Positions 33,594-42,742 of a stretch of DNA of 64,000 nucleotides are shown here, one piece after another (position 1 is the stretch's first letter; each line of letters opens with the position of its first letter). Below the pieces are notes generated by a model. The model did no database searches. It saw only the letters and a list, made by a program, of their open reading frames with translations, and had not been told where the DNA came from. The DNA is from an uncultured Collinsella sp. (GTDB lineage Bacteria; Actinomycetota; Coriobacteriia; Coriobacteriales; Coriobacteriaceae): NCBI GenBank assembly GCA_958427355.1, contig CAUACA010000006.1, positions 1 to 64,000 on the forward strand, read 5' to 3'. The position numbers and the translations under genes are program-made.

Positions 33594-34616
33594 TTAGTTC
33601 GTTCCGCGGAAACCCTTGCCGACGATCTCGGAGCTGTCGACGATCGTGATGAAGGCACCCGGATCGACCTCGCGCGCATAACGGCGCAGCTGCACAGCCT
33701 CGCGACGGCTCAGCACGCTCATGATCACCGTCACGCACTTGCCCGAGAAGGCACCGTAGCCGCGACTGATGGTCGCCGTACGGTTGAGATGCTTGACGAT
33801 AAACTCCTCGACCTTAAGGGGCTCGGAACAAATGACCGTGCAGACCTTACGAAGGTGAATGCTCTCGATGGCCTTGTCGACCACAAGCGTCTTGGCAAAC
33901 AGGCCGAGCACGCAATACAGACCGACACGCGGGCCATACAAAAAGGCCGCGATAGTCACGATGCCGATATCGACCAGCAGCAGCGCGCGGCCAATCTCGA
34001 GCGTAGTGCGGCGCTTGAGGATCATGGCGAGGATGTCCGTGCCGCCCGTCGAGGCACCAATATCAAAGACGATGGCGCTGCCGAGCGCCGGCAGTATCAC
34101 GGCAAAGCACAGGTCGAGCCACATATCGCCTGTCATCGAGACATCGGTCGGAATAAAGAGCTCAAACAGCGAAACATAGGCGGACAGCGCAAACGAAGCG
34201 AAGACGCTCCACAGGATTGCCTTGCGCTCCAAAAAGATAAAGCCCAAGACGACGAGAACCGCGTTGATAATCCACATAAAGACGCCGACGGGCAGGGTCG
34301 GGAACAGCGTGGACAGAATGACCGACACGCCCGAGGTGCCGCCAAAAGCAAAGTGATTAGGGGTTTTAAACGCAACGATGGCAAAGGCCGTAAGAATCAG
34401 GCCCAGATTGAGCTCGGCGAAAAAGCGCGGGAAGCCCGGCTCTTGGCTGCGCTTTTGACCGGCACGCTCGCCGCGCTCGATATCGGTGCGATCGACCACG
34501 CGCTCCATCGGCACCACGGGAGGACGATGTACCTCCTCGGCAGCACGCGATGCCGCCTCTGCCGCGGCGGCCTCAATCGCCCATGCCTGGCTTTCTGTTT
34601 CGTGCTCGTCAGCCAT
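33594..34616 (-). CDS. YitT family membrane protein (DUF2179 C-terminus)
   Basis: Polytopic membrane protein of the YitT family, function unknown, 340 residues. After a soluble acidic N-terminus of about 65 residues come about five membrane helices containing the family motifs FGGTSGVSVIL and DIGASTGGTDILAMIL. The last 90 residues form the cytosolic DUF2179 domain (RKVCTVICSEPLKVEEFI, RGYGAFSGKCVTVIMSVLSR, DPGAFITIVDSSEIVGKGF). It is transcribed separately from the Asp23 operon upstream. Confidence 0.9.
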   Translation of the reverse strand: MADEHETESQAWAIEAAAAEAASRAAEEVHRPPVVPMERVVDRTDIERGERAGQKRSQEPGFPRFFAELNLGLILTAFAIVAFKTPNHFAFGGTSGVSVILSTLFPTLPVGVFMWIINAVLVVLGFIFLERKAILWSVFASFALSAYVSLFELFIPTDVSMTGDMWLDLCFAVILPALGSAIVFDIGASTGGTDILAMILKRRTTLEIGRALLLVDIGIVTIAAFLYGPRVGLYCVLGLFAKTLVVDKAIESIHLRKVCTVICSEPLKVEEFIVKHLNRTATISRGYGAFSGKCVTVIMSVLSRREAVQLRRYAREVDPGAFITIVDSSEIVGKGFRGTN

Positions 34617-34734
34617 TACGGCAACCCCTCGTTAACAATTTGGAAACAATGCGCCCATTAGGGTAACGCGGAACGCGACGATTGCAACCCCTAGTTAGAC
34701 GAGCGGTATGCCTACATCGGGGGCATACAAATAA

Positions 34735-34771
34735 CGGCCGGCCGCACATACATCCGTGCGACCGACCGTTT
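34735..34771. terminator. Imperfect hairpin between yitT and asp23 genes
   Basis: A stem of about 15 bp with two mismatches (aacggccggccgcac / gtgcgaccgaccgtt) lies in the 207-base gap, next to a family B hairpin. Confidence 0.4.
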
Positions 34772-34781
34772 GACGTTTTCG

Positions 34782-34826
34782 CAGATAAAACCTGCCAAAA
34801 TAAACCTATCCCTTTTTGGCAGGTTA
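34782..34826 (-). repeat. Stop-abutting hairpin, family B (asp23 copy)
   Basis: The TAA stop of the Asp23 gene continues straight into CCTGCCAAAA, a loop with AGGGATAGG, TTTTGGCAGG and TTTTATCTG. The sequence differs at very few positions from the rph copy at 5784-5828. Confidence 0.85.
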
Positions 34827-35345
34827 CTCGTGCTGGTTGGTGCGGTGCTCGTACTCCTCGGGGGTGATGACATCCTCGATGCGCAGGTTGACGCCTGCCA
34901 CCTCAAGGCCGGTCATCGCAGCCAGACGCTCGGTCACGCGCGCCTTAACGTCGTCGAAAATCGCGGGCGCATAGGCGCCGTACTCGATAATGACGGAAAT
35001 GTTGACGACCACGCGGTTGTCATCGGTGACCTCGACCGTCACGCCCTTGGTCAGGTTCTCGGCACCAAACTGCTCCTGTACAAAGTGCATGAGGTTGCCC
35101 TTCATGCCCAGGACGTGCGGCACCTCACGGGTGGCCATGGCGACGATCTTCTCGATCACACCGTTAGAATAGGTCAGCGAGTCCTCGGACTCGTCTGTTT
35201 CCTCATCGTCCTCGTCCGCATCATCGGCGGGTTCGGCCTCGACGAGTGCCTCGTCCTCGAGCGTTACGTCCTCGGCCTCGGCGGCGACGGTCTCGTCTGC
35301 CTCGAGCTCGGTATCGGCCACATCGACCTTCGTGTTAAAAGCCAT
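34824..35345 (-). CDS. Asp23/Gls24 family envelope stress protein
   Basis: Cytosolic, membrane-associated protein of the alkaline-shock family, tied to cell-envelope stress. The 173 residues have an unusually acidic N-terminal extension (about residues 10-60, mostly Asp, Glu and Ala) followed by the Asp23 domain: SNGVIEKIVAMATREVPHVLGM, VTDDNRVVVNISVIIEYGA, VKARVTERLAAMTGLEVAGV. Its neighbours amaP and DUF2273 form the usual operon for this family. Confidence 0.9.
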   Translation of the reverse strand: MAFNTKVDVADTELEADETVAAEAEDVTLEDEALVEAEPADDADEDDEETDESEDSLTYSNGVIEKIVAMATREVPHVLGMKGNLMHFVQEQFGAENLTKGVTVEVTDDNRVVVNISVIIEYGAYAPAIFDDVKARVTERLAAMTGLEVAGVNLRIEDVITPEEYEHRTNQHE

Positions 35346-35389
35346 GGTTCCTCCTTATGCCCACCGCACACGCGGCGGTCGAATACATG

Positions 35390-35767
35390 CTAGCGGCCGC
35401 TAAACAGACGACCGAAGAAGTTGACGATCCCGTTCTCGCCGTCTCGAATCTGGCCAATCACGGCGCCGATCAGCACAAAGAATGCGATGACGAGCGTATC
35501 CCACAGGCCGAGCGTGAGCACCAACACGGCAAGGATAAAGCCAGCGACGGCACCGAGCGTGGTGTTGGGATGACGCATAGCATAGCTCCAGATGGCAGCG
35601 CCCGTACCCTTGATGAGACCCATAGCCTCGTCAAAATCCGCGGCCGCCGCGTCTTGTAACTCAGTTGCCTCTGCTTTGGAATCAACAGGTTCGCTCGCCG
35701 GCGTGGCGCTCTGGTCAATCGTCAGGCGCGGCGTACGAGCGGTCTTATCTTGATTGGTATCACTCAC
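35390..35767 (-). CDS. DUF2273-like small membrane protein
   Basis: 125 residues; a hydrophilic N-terminus of about 60 residues is followed by two adjacent membrane helices (TTLGAVAGFILAVLVLTLGL, TLVIAFFVLIGAVIGQI) and a short end, as in DUF2273 proteins that accompany Asp23. The start is GTG at 35767, six bases after a GGAGG, and it overlaps the amaP stop by 8 bases (translational coupling). The reading frame continues upstream inside amaP without similarity. Confidence 0.82.
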   Translation of the reverse strand: MSDTNQDKTARTPRLTIDQSATPASEPVDSKAEATELQDAAAADFDEAMGLIKGTGAAIWSYAMRHPNTTLGAVAGFILAVLVLTLGLWDTLVIAFFVLIGAVIGQIRDGENGIVNFFGRLFSGR

Positions 35768-36305
35768 CGGAAACCTCCACGGTCTGGACGGTAGTCTTGG
35801 ACGGCAAAAAACGGACGCGCGTGGTCGTACCCGGCGTGCCGAGCATGGTGTCGCAAGCTTCCTCGATGCGCTGCTGCATCGCGGTAGCCAGAGATGCCAC
35901 GTCCTTATCGTCAAGCGCGATAGCCTCGACCTTAAAACGGACGTGCGAATCGTCGGAACCTTGGACGCGGGCCTCGACATGCTCGATCATCACGCGATCG
36001 TCGCGCTCTGCAGCAGCCCTGGCGCACGAGGAAAGCGCTGCGAGCGTGACCTCGATATTGCGCTCCCCCGCCGGATGCACGCAGGACGGCTCGCGACGCG
36101 CGAACATCAGGCGGAAAAAACCGATGAGCACGCCAAGCGCCACGATAGCGGCGCACACCGTAACGACGACGCGAGGCATGGTGTCACGCAACAGCAGCAT
36201 AAAGCGATACGTATACGGTCCCCAGAACTGGCAGACAAGCGTACCCAGCGCCACGATGGCGGCGGCAAGATACACGATCGCTAGGGCTCGTTTGAGTACG
36301 CGCAC
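35760..36305 (-). CDS. amaP: Alkaline shock response membrane anchor protein AmaP-like
   Basis: Membrane anchor for Asp23. With the GTG start at 36305 (GGGAG five bases upstream) the protein has 181 residues: two N-terminal membrane helices (RALAIVYLAAAIVALGTLV, VVVTVCAAIVALGVLIGFF), then a soluble domain of the AmaP type (ERNIEVTLAALSSCARAAAE, VRFKVEAIALDDKDVASLATAM). The frame is open a further 129 bases upstream with in-frame ATGs, but without a ribosome site. It is the first gene of the amaP-DUF2273-asp23 operon. Confidence 0.8.
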   Translation of the reverse strand: MRVLKRALAIVYLAAAIVALGTLVCQFWGPYTYRFMLLLRDTMPRVVVTVCAAIVALGVLIGFFRLMFARREPSCVHPAGERNIEVTLAALSSCARAAAERDDRVMIEHVEARVQGSDDSHVRFKVEAIALDDKDVASLATAMQQRIEEACDTMLGTPGTTTRVRFLPSKTTVQTVEVSGE

Positions 36306-36356
36306 GCGCGCTCCCTTCAGGTTTCGGTCCACAGAATGCAAAACGATTCGCATCAT

Positions 36357-36401
36357 TATAAAAGAGCCGGGTCCGGTGCCATACGCACGCGGATCCGGCT
36401 C
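36357..36401 (-). terminator. Terminator of yebC
   Basis: On the minus strand GAGCCGGATCCG, a loop and CGGACCCGGCTC (one mismatch) are followed by TTTTATAA, about 70 bases after the yebC stop. Confidence 0.7.
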
Positions 36402-36470
36402 ATCTATTCCACGAGGCTTGCATGCTCGCTTCATTATGCCCAGATATGCACGGCTTAACCCGTGCAGGCG

Positions 36471-37277
36471 CTACTCCTCCTCGAGGGCAGCGATGACCTC
36501 GTCGGTCATGTCCATGGTGCTGTAGACGTCCTGGACGTCGTCGAGCTCCTCGAGACGGTCGATGAGGCGCTGGACCTTCTTGGCGTCGGTACCGGAGACC
36601 TCGGTCGGGGTGGTCGGGACCATGGTGGTCTCGGAGCCCTTGACCTGGACGCCCTGCTCCTCGAGCGCCTTGGAAACAGCCATGACGTCGTTAGCAGCGG
36701 TCCAGACGATCCACTCCTCGCCGGCGTCCTCGTAGTCCTCGCCACCGGCCTCGGCGATGGCCATCATGAACTCATCCTCGTCACCGGCAGGACCGTTGGC
36801 GATCATGGTCTCCTTCTTGGCGTTCTCGTCCAGGATCTCCTTGGCGACGACGATCTGGCCCTTGCGCTCAAACTGGAAGGCGACGGAGCCCGAGGTGCCC
36901 AGGTTACCACCAGCGTGGGAGAAGGCGGAACGGACATCAGCGGCGGTACGGTTGCGGTTGTCGGTCAGGCAGTCAACGTACACGGCGACACCGGCGGGAC
37001 CGTAGCCCTCGTACACGATGTTCTCGTAGACAGCGGCGTCGGCACCCGAACCGAAGGCCTTGTCGATAGCGGACTTGATCTTGTCCTTGGGCATGGACTG
37101 AGCCTTGGCCTTAGCAACAGCAGCAGCGAGGCTGGCGTTGTTCTCGGGCAGCGGGTCGCCGCCGAGACGGGCAGCAACGGTGATGTTGCGGCTCAGCTTG
37201 GAGAAGAGGGCGGAACGCTTGGCGTCCTGCGCGCCCTTACGATGCTTGGTTGTGGCCCACTTAGAGTGTCCGGACAT
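36471..37277 (-). CDS. yebC: YebC/PmpR family protein
   Basis: Member of the TACO1/YebC family, described as a DNA-binding regulator and more recently as a translation factor for difficult sequences. The 268 residues match the family: MSGHSKWATTKHRKGAQDAKR at the start, ITVAARLGGDPLPENNASLA, IVYEGYGPAGVAVYVDCLTDNRNRT, and NLGTSGSVAFQFERKG. It stands alone between two terminators; the upstream neighbour is a large membrane protein. Confidence 0.94.
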   Translation of the reverse strand: MSGHSKWATTKHRKGAQDAKRSALFSKLSRNITVAARLGGDPLPENNASLAAAVAKAKAQSMPKDKIKSAIDKAFGSGADAAVYENIVYEGYGPAGVAVYVDCLTDNRNRTAADVRSAFSHAGGNLGTSGSVAFQFERKGQIVVAKEILDENAKKETMIANGPAGDEDEFMMAIAEAGGEDYEDAGEEWIVWTAANDVMAVSKALEEQGVQVKGSETTMVPTTPTEVSGTDAKKVQRLIDRLEELDDVQDVYSTMDMTDEVIAALEEE

Positions 37278-37409
37278 ACGTGTCTCCTATCGGTTTCGAC
37301 CTAAAGCCCAGCGCAGATGCTCGGGCAATATAAACAAACGTCGTTATGATATACCTACTGGCCTGCGAGATAAACCCCAAAATGAAGGCGTCGTGATGAT
37401 ACAGCCCCT

Positions 37410-37445
37410 TGGTGCAAAGTAACCTGTCCCCTTTGCACCAAATTA
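37410..37445 (-). repeat. Stop-abutting hairpin, family B (DUF6020 copy)
   Basis: After the TAA stop: TTTGGTGCAAAG, loop GGGACAGGTTA, CTTTGCACCA. The stem sequence differs from the rph copy but the loop GGGACAGGTT is shared. Confidence 0.75.
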
Positions 37446-39626
37446 GGACCAGAGGAGGTCGCTGCGGGTGATGGTGGCGCCGATGGCAAAGGGCATGCAG
37501 GCGATGACCGGATACAGGTAGCGCATGTAGGTCGAGCCGTTGCAGGGACCGATCAGGCACACGGCGAGCACGCCCAGCAGCGGCACCCAAATGGCCAGCC
37601 CGCGCCACGAATGACGACGTAGCAGATAGACCACCACGGCGATCATGATCCACACATAGGTGGCCGAGCTCATGGTGAGCGAGATAAACGGGATGCGCTG
37701 CACCGCCACGCGGTACAGGTTGATCAGGTGGTCGCACCAGCGCACAACCTTGCTATCGACCGGATGGAAGTCGAAGTACTTGAGGTTATCGGGCTTTGCC
37801 ATTATCTCGGCACTGCGCGCCGTGCTGTAAACCCACGCATCGCGGGCACTCGGATAAAAGTAGCCGTAGTAGTTATTGATGAGCGCCGAGATATAGCACT
37901 CGGGATCCTTTTTGAACATCTGGGTCCACACCTCAAAATAGGCCTTGATGTCCTCCTGCGAGGCGTACTCGTTAAAGCAGTTCTTGACGGCATCGGACTT
38001 GTCGGGGTTGTAACGGCGGCCCAGATTCTCGTACTTGAGCACACGGTCGATCACGGCGCGCTCTTCGTCGGTCACCAAGCCGTCGCAAGGAGCCTCCACG
38101 ACGGTGCCGTCCTCCTTAACCGTGGGATTGACGCCCGAGTTGAGGCCATCGTGCTTTTGGACGAAACGAGCCGTCTGCTGGAACGGAATCGAGAGGATTT
38201 CGCGCTTGGAACCAGGCGTGATGTCGTGCACCGGCATAAAGACCTTAGTGAAGTACATATTAGAGGCAAGGCAGAGCGCAAGCACCGCAAGAACTCCCAC
38301 CCAGCGGAAACGCGGCGTGGCGCCCGAAGTCGCAGCACCAGCCTGCTTGGCTGCACGATGAGCCACATGCGCGTCCCACGCGCAAAACGCCGCCGCGATC
38401 ACGCATGCCGCCAGGGAAAACACCAGGCCGCCATTGCGCAGAAACGTGGAACCCATGGCGCCCAGAGCGAGCAGCAGCCAGTCGTGGCGCGCAAAGAGCA
38501 CAGGCCTCTGTTCGCCCGCACGCTCGACATTGGCATCGCGACGGGGCAGGCCGCAGGCCACGAGCTTCACGGTCTGCACCAACAGCACCAAAAACGCGTC
38601 GGCAAACAGCACGTCTTTGGTAAGCAAGGCCGCGTAGTTGGAGAACATGGGCATAAACACAAAGAACAGCAGGATTACGCCGCGGACCGGCAGGCTCACG
38701 CCCAGCTTGCGCAGCGACGAGATGGAATAGGCCATGCAGGCGGCCGTAATGACGAACTGAGCGCAGGTGTAGATGGCAAGACCTGCGTTGGCGCTGTTGA
38801 ACAGTGAAAGCCCCAGCTGGACGCACGAACCGATGATAGCCGTATGCACCACGGGGTGATGTCCGTTGAGCAGCACATTGGGATTGAGCAGACGCAGGTA
38901 GTCACTCGTGCCGTTGGGGTAGTTGAACCACTGGCGAATCTGCGCACCCGTATCTCCCATAAAAAGGCCGGGCAGCGAAGCGATGAGCGTGGGCGCCCAG
39001 GCGACCATAAGCACCAGGAAGGGCCCGGCAAAGGGATGGACCGAGAGCACGGCGTGAGCCACACGCCATACGCGACCAAAGTGCGCTTCGGAAAACGGAA
39101 TGCGCCGAGAGCTCAGCCAATCTAGACACTCAAAGGCAAGGTAGAAGGCAACGACCGCCAAGAGCATCCAGCCCGCACCGCCTATCCAGGCGCAGATGAT
39201 GCGGGCCTTGTCGCCGAGCACGATCTCGGCCGAATCGGTGAGGTCGTAGCTGCGGCCAAACACCATGCAGACGGCAAAGAACAGCGACGGAAGGATCACC
39301 GAGGGACGCCAAACGTCGCCGCGGCCAAAGAATACGTAGCGAAACGGCAGAGTGAGCAGGCAGGCAAGCGCAAGCAGCATGACCGCGTCGGTATGGCCGG
39401 CAAACGAGAGGAGCACCTCGTAGCACACGTACAGCATGCCCGAGGCTTTGGGGTCAATCGCCAAGACTGCGTTGCTCGACACCGGGGCGGGATCGATGGA
39501 AAACGCCGTGGTCGCCAACAGCGCGAGCAAAAATGCGATGAGCGTCTGCTTGGCGGGGTAGCGCTTAAACCAGACGATGCGGGCGGCGTCGCGCGCAGCC
39601 GTTGTGGAGAGGTCGGAATCCTTCAC
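37443..39626 (-). CDS. DUF6020-type polytopic membrane protein
   Basis: Large membrane protein of 727 residues, function unknown. It has about a dozen hydrophobic segments in two blocks (residues 25-440 and 635-727) and a soluble extracytoplasmic-type region (about 455-630, with VNPTVKEDGTVVEAPCDGLV and NYYGYFYPSARDAWVY). The conserved GDTGAQIRQWFNYPNGTSDY and NPNVLLNGHHPVVHT segments resemble DUF6020 proteins and glycosyltransferase-like membrane enzymes. Codon use is like the neighbours. lgt lies directly upstream. Confidence 0.75.
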   Translation of the reverse strand: MKDSDLSTTAARDAARIVWFKRYPAKQTLIAFLLALLATTAFSIDPAPVSSNAVLAIDPKASGMLYVCYEVLLSFAGHTDAVMLLALACLLTLPFRYVFFGRGDVWRPSVILPSLFFAVCMVFGRSYDLTDSAEIVLGDKARIICAWIGGAGWMLLAVVAFYLAFECLDWLSSRRIPFSEAHFGRVWRVAHAVLSVHPFAGPFLVLMVAWAPTLIASLPGLFMGDTGAQIRQWFNYPNGTSDYLRLLNPNVLLNGHHPVVHTAIIGSCVQLGLSLFNSANAGLAIYTCAQFVITAACMAYSISSLRKLGVSLPVRGVILLFFVFMPMFSNYAALLTKDVLFADAFLVLLVQTVKLVACGLPRRDANVERAGEQRPVLFARHDWLLLALGAMGSTFLRNGGLVFSLAACVIAAAFCAWDAHVAHRAAKQAGAATSGATPRFRWVGVLAVLALCLASNMYFTKVFMPVHDITPGSKREILSIPFQQTARFVQKHDGLNSGVNPTVKEDGTVVEAPCDGLVTDEERAVIDRVLKYENLGRRYNPDKSDAVKNCFNEYASQEDIKAYFEVWTQMFKKDPECYISALINNYYGYFYPSARDAWVYSTARSAEIMAKPDNLKYFDFHPVDSKVVRWCDHLINLYRVAVQRIPFISLTMSSATYVWIMIAVVVYLLRRHSWRGLAIWVPLLGVLAVCLIGPCNGSTYMRYLYPVIACMPFAIGATITRSDLLWS

Positions 39627-39663
39627 AGTCCGAAAACCTTTCTAGAAACCTATCAAACTCGGC

Positions 39664-39712
39664 AAGACCACCACAAAGGTGCCTGTCCCCTTTGTGGCGG
39701 TTTTGGTGGTTA
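39664..39712 (-). repeat. Stop-abutting hairpin, family B (lgt copy)
   Basis: The lgt TAA stop runs into CCACCAAAACCGCCACAAAG, loop GGGACAGGCACC, then TTTGTGGTGG. Same loop core as the copies after rph, asp23 and the DUF6020 gene. Confidence 0.75.
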
Positions 39713-40531
39713 GGCGTCCAGGTAGACGCGCTGGGGCTGGTTGCGGCGACGGGCGAAAATGATGAGCGCCAGGCCGGCGATCACGAGCGGCAAACTCAGC
39801 AGCTGACCCATGGTGATAACGCCTCCCAGCAGATAACCCAGCTGGGCATCGGGCACGCGCACAAACTCAATGAGGAAGCGGACGATGCCGTAACCCATCA
39901 CAAACACGCCCATAAACGTGCCTTGGGGCAGTAGCGGCTTTTTGCGGCTGAGCACCTGCAGAATGCAAAAGAGCACGATGCCCTCGAGAAATGCCTCGTA
40001 GAGCTGGGAGGGGTGACGCGGCATATCGCCCGCGGTGCCACCGAAGACCACGCCCCAGGGCAGATCGGTCGGCTTGCCCCACAGCTCACCATTGACAAAG
40101 TTGGCGCAACGGCCCAGGCACAAGGCCAGCGGCGCGCCTATGACGGCAAGGTCTGCCAAAGTCCATGCATCGAGCTTATACATGCGGCACACAATGATGC
40201 CGCCGATAATGCCGCCCACCAAACCGCCATGGAAGCTCATGCCGCCCTCGTTGGTGGCAAAGATCTCGAGCGGGTGCGCCCAGTAGTAGCCATCACCATA
40301 AAAGACGACGTAGAACAGGCGCGCACCGATAATGAGGCCAAAGACCACGCCGACCACGACACTCGTCAGGTCGTCAATCGTAATGTCGAAGCCCCAGCGA
40401 CGCTGCGTGCGGTACATGACGACCGCCGTGAGCAGAGCGCCGACCACGTAGGCCAGGCCGTACCAGTAGATGGTGATGGGGCCCGCCGAGATCGCGACAG
40501 GATCAAGCATATGGTAGAAGTCGTTGAGCAT
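39710..40531 (-). CDS. lgt: Prolipoprotein diacylglyceryl transferase
   Basis: Inner-membrane enzyme that adds diacylglycerol to the lipobox Cys of prelipoproteins. The 273 residues have about seven membrane segments, GARLFYVVFY, the catalytic-His region GGMSFHGGLVGG, and the signature LGRCANFVNGELWGKPTD (family consensus GRxGNFxNGE; here Ala replaces Gly). The ATG at 40531 has AGGAGGG upstream; the longer open frame has no support. A lipoprotein that would need it is encoded at 63.2 kb. Confidence 0.94.
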   Translation of the reverse strand: MLNDFYHMLDPVAISAGPITIYWYGLAYVVGALLTAVVMYRTQRRWGFDITIDDLTSVVVGVVFGLIIGARLFYVVFYGDGYYWAHPLEIFATNEGGMSFHGGLVGGIIGGIIVCRMYKLDAWTLADLAVIGAPLALCLGRCANFVNGELWGKPTDLPWGVVFGGTAGDMPRHPSQLYEAFLEGIVLFCILQVLSRKKPLLPQGTFMGVFVMGYGIVRFLIEFVRVPDAQLGYLLGGVITMGQLLSLPLVIAGLALIIFARRRNQPQRVYLDA

Positions 40532-40557
40532 GTCGACCCTCCTACTCCCTACATACA

Positions 40558-40593
40558 AATGCGGCCGCGGGCCTTGCGCTCGCAGCCGCATAT
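40558..40593 (-). terminator. Hairpin after the NifU-like gene
   Basis: ATGCGGCTGCG ... CGCGGCCGCAT with a short TTTG on the minus strand, about 50 bases after the stop. Confidence 0.5.
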
Positions 40594-40640
40594 TTGGGCG
40601 TAACGTCTATGCGGAGTATGCCGTCCGCAGCTTTCGCATC

Positions 40641-40919
40641 TTAGAACGGCGCGTACTCGTCGTACAGGTCCTCGGCCTCGCCGGAAGCATTGACCTGCTC
40701 AACGCGGGTAACGCCGGGCACATGCTCCTTCAGGATACGCTCAATGCCCATGGACAGGGTCAGCGAGCTCATGGGGCAGCCGGCGCAGGCGCCCTGCAGT
40801 TCCAGTTTGACGACGCCCTCGTCGTCAACGCCCACATACTCCATATCGCCGCCATCGGCCTGCAGGTTGGGGCGAATCTCTTCAAGAACCTTCTTAAGCA
40901 GCTCTTCGTTAACAGCCAC
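40641..40919 (-). CDS. NifU-like Fe-S scaffold domain protein
   Basis: 92-residue protein made of the NifU C-terminal (NFU) domain alone. It binds a 4Fe-4S cluster through a CxxC pair and passes it to target proteins. Visible features are VLEEIRPNLQADGGDMEYVG and LQGACAGCPMSSLTLSMGIE with the CAGC cluster ligands, then an acidic end. It is monocistronic, upstream of lgt. The Fe-S activase fusion at 50.7 kb is one possible client (speculative). Confidence 0.92.
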   Translation of the reverse strand: MAVNEELLKKVLEEIRPNLQADGGDMEYVGVDDEGVVKLELQGACAGCPMSSLTLSMGIERILKEHVPGVTRVEQVNASGEAEDLYDEYAPF

Positions 40920-41090
40920 AGGGGCTCCTTTCTCACAATAACGCGGGCGCGCCCGCGGACAGAAGCTATGTTACTACAGCCATGTACCCGCTCACGAGCC
41001 GTCCATGCGCGCAGACGCGACTTTCACGAGTAGTCAATTTGGGACGGGGCTCTTTGAGCTGCGTTCGTCGTCAGATAGCGACAACGCATA

Positions 41091-41615
41091 TTACTGTCGA
41101 GCCTGTCCCCCGGTACCAATCTGAACATCGACGATGACCTGGCGGTAGCTGATGCCGCAAGAGTCAAGAATGCGGCGGCTGATGCGTCCGTCATCGGTGT
41201 CGGCGTACTTGTTGTCCAGGTAGACGACCTCGCCCACGCCCACCTGCGCCAGGATCTTGGCGCAGTCGTGGCACGGGAACAGCGTGACGTAGACCGTGGA
41301 ACCCTCAAGGTCTTTGAGCGAGCCGCGGTAGTTGAGCACGGCGTTGGCCTCGGCATGCACCACGTAGTTGTGCTTATCCTGCAACGGGTCGTCGCTCGTG
41401 CCCCACGGGAAAAAGTCGTCGTTGAGTGCCGAGGGCGTACCGTTGTAGCCCACCGAAAGGATGCGGTGGTTGGTGTTGGCGATGCACGCGCCCACCTGCG
41501 TGTTGGGGTCCTTACTGCGGCGCTGCGCGGCGATGGCCACGCTCATAAAGAACTCATCCCAGCTAATAACGTCGCGGCGCTTGCCCGACGCGGTTTGATG
41601 AAGATCGTCCGACAT
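41091..41615 (-). CDS. dCMP deaminase (ComEB-like cytidine/deoxycytidylate deaminase)
   Basis: Zinc enzyme that deaminates dCMP to dUMP for thymidylate synthesis. The 174 residues contain the zinc-binding and catalytic HAE in NYVVHAEANAVLNY and the PCxxC in TLFPCHDCAKILAQ; the substrate-side motif SVGYNGTPSALNDDFFPW is typical of dCMP deaminases and ComEB. The start at 41615 has GGAGG 8 bases upstream; an upstream in-frame ATG is less likely. No competence genes are beside it. Confidence 0.9.
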   Translation of the reverse strand: MSDDLHQTASGKRRDVISWDEFFMSVAIAAQRRSKDPNTQVGACIANTNHRILSVGYNGTPSALNDDFFPWGTSDDPLQDKHNYVVHAEANAVLNYRGSLKDLEGSTVYVTLFPCHDCAKILAQVGVGEVVYLDNKYADTDDGRISRRILDSCGISYRQVIVDVQIGTGGQARQ

Positions 41616-41698
41616 GGCAGACACCTCCGAAATCGCAATAGTTTGACCCATTGTAGCAGGTGGAAGGTGGAGACGTTTTTGTCCCATCGCCCCCATCG

Positions 41699-42550
41699 CT
41701 ACGCGCGGCGGGGCTTTTGGTTGATGTGGTACAGCTCGGCGAGACCCCGCAGCGTCAGCGCGTCGTCGACCGTCAGGCTATGGCCGACAAGGGCCGCAAG
41801 CGCCTCGGCATCGTCGCCGGTAATGACGATGGGCACATCGCCCTCCCCCGCGGCCTTGGTCGCGCGCATCTCGGCAAGCACCATGTCGAGCATGCCATCG
41901 ATGCGGGCAACCTCGCCCAAGACCACGCCCGAGCGCATCGCCTCGCGCGTGTTGCGGCCGATGACGTGTGTCGGCGCCGAGGGCTCAACCTGCGGCAGGC
42001 GCGCCGCAGCGGCCGAAAGCGAGCGGGCGCCAAGTGCCAGACCCGGCGCGATGACGCCGCCGACAAAGGTTCCGTGCGTATCGATGACCTCGATATTGGT
42101 CGTAGTGCCCAGGTCGATCACGATGCACGGAGAGCCGTAAACGGCCCGGGCCGCCACGGCGTCGGCGATGCGGTCGGGGCCGATCTCGGCCGGGTCGTCG
42201 TAGTGGACGGGCATGCCGGTCTTAAGTCCCGGCCCCACCGTGAGCACGCGCCCCGTGCAGATGCGGGAAAGCGCCGTCTTCCACGGGCGCTCGAGCGCCG
42301 GCACCACGCAGCTCAGCACTGCGGCCGCGGGAACGAGTGCACCCGGCATGCCCGCATCGGCCGCTAGCGCGGCCATGACTTGAGCGAGACGCATGCGCGC
42401 CTCGTCTGCTGTGATGCTCGACGGCGTGGTGATCTCGCACGTCGCAAGCGGGCATTCCTGCGCCGCGGCCGAATCCTCGGCAAACAGGCCAAAGCGAATG
42501 AACGTGTTGCCCACGTCGACCGTCAATATATATGCGCACCCATTAAGCAT
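41699..42550 (-). CDS. coaX: Type III pantothenate kinase
   Basis: First step of coenzyme A synthesis. The 283 residues have the ASKHA-fold motifs: ILTVDVGNTFIRFGLF (phosphate 1), PAEIGPDRIADAVAARAVYG (the G-P-D-R pantothenate-site motif), IVIDLGTTTNIEVID (phosphate 2, usually DxGTATT) and GGVIAPGLALGARSL. The ATG at 42550 has AAGGAG 8 bases upstream. It is next to the dCMP deaminase and divergent from the OPT transporter. Confidence 0.93.
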   Translation of the reverse strand: MLNGCAYILTVDVGNTFIRFGLFAEDSAAAQECPLATCEITTPSSITADEARMRLAQVMAALAADAGMPGALVPAAAVLSCVVPALERPWKTALSRICTGRVLTVGPGLKTGMPVHYDDPAEIGPDRIADAVAARAVYGSPCIVIDLGTTTNIEVIDTHGTFVGGVIAPGLALGARSLSAAAARLPQVEPSAPTHVIGRNTREAMRSGVVLGEVARIDGMLDMVLAEMRATKAAGEGDVPIVITGDDAEALAALVGHSLTVDDALTLRGLAELYHINQKPRRA

Positions 42551-42742
42551 CGTCGGCGCTCCTTTCGTCTGCCCAGCAGTATATCGCCTACCTAAACCAG
42601 TCATCCCGAAATGACTAGCTTGCGGTTATACTGGTGCGCGGTCGCGCGCGAGCTCACGCGGCGGCCCTTGGTAACCCGACTTCCCGCGCCGTATCCGTAG
42701 CGGCGCTCCCGGGGGAAGCGGATATACGCAAAGGAGTTCTAT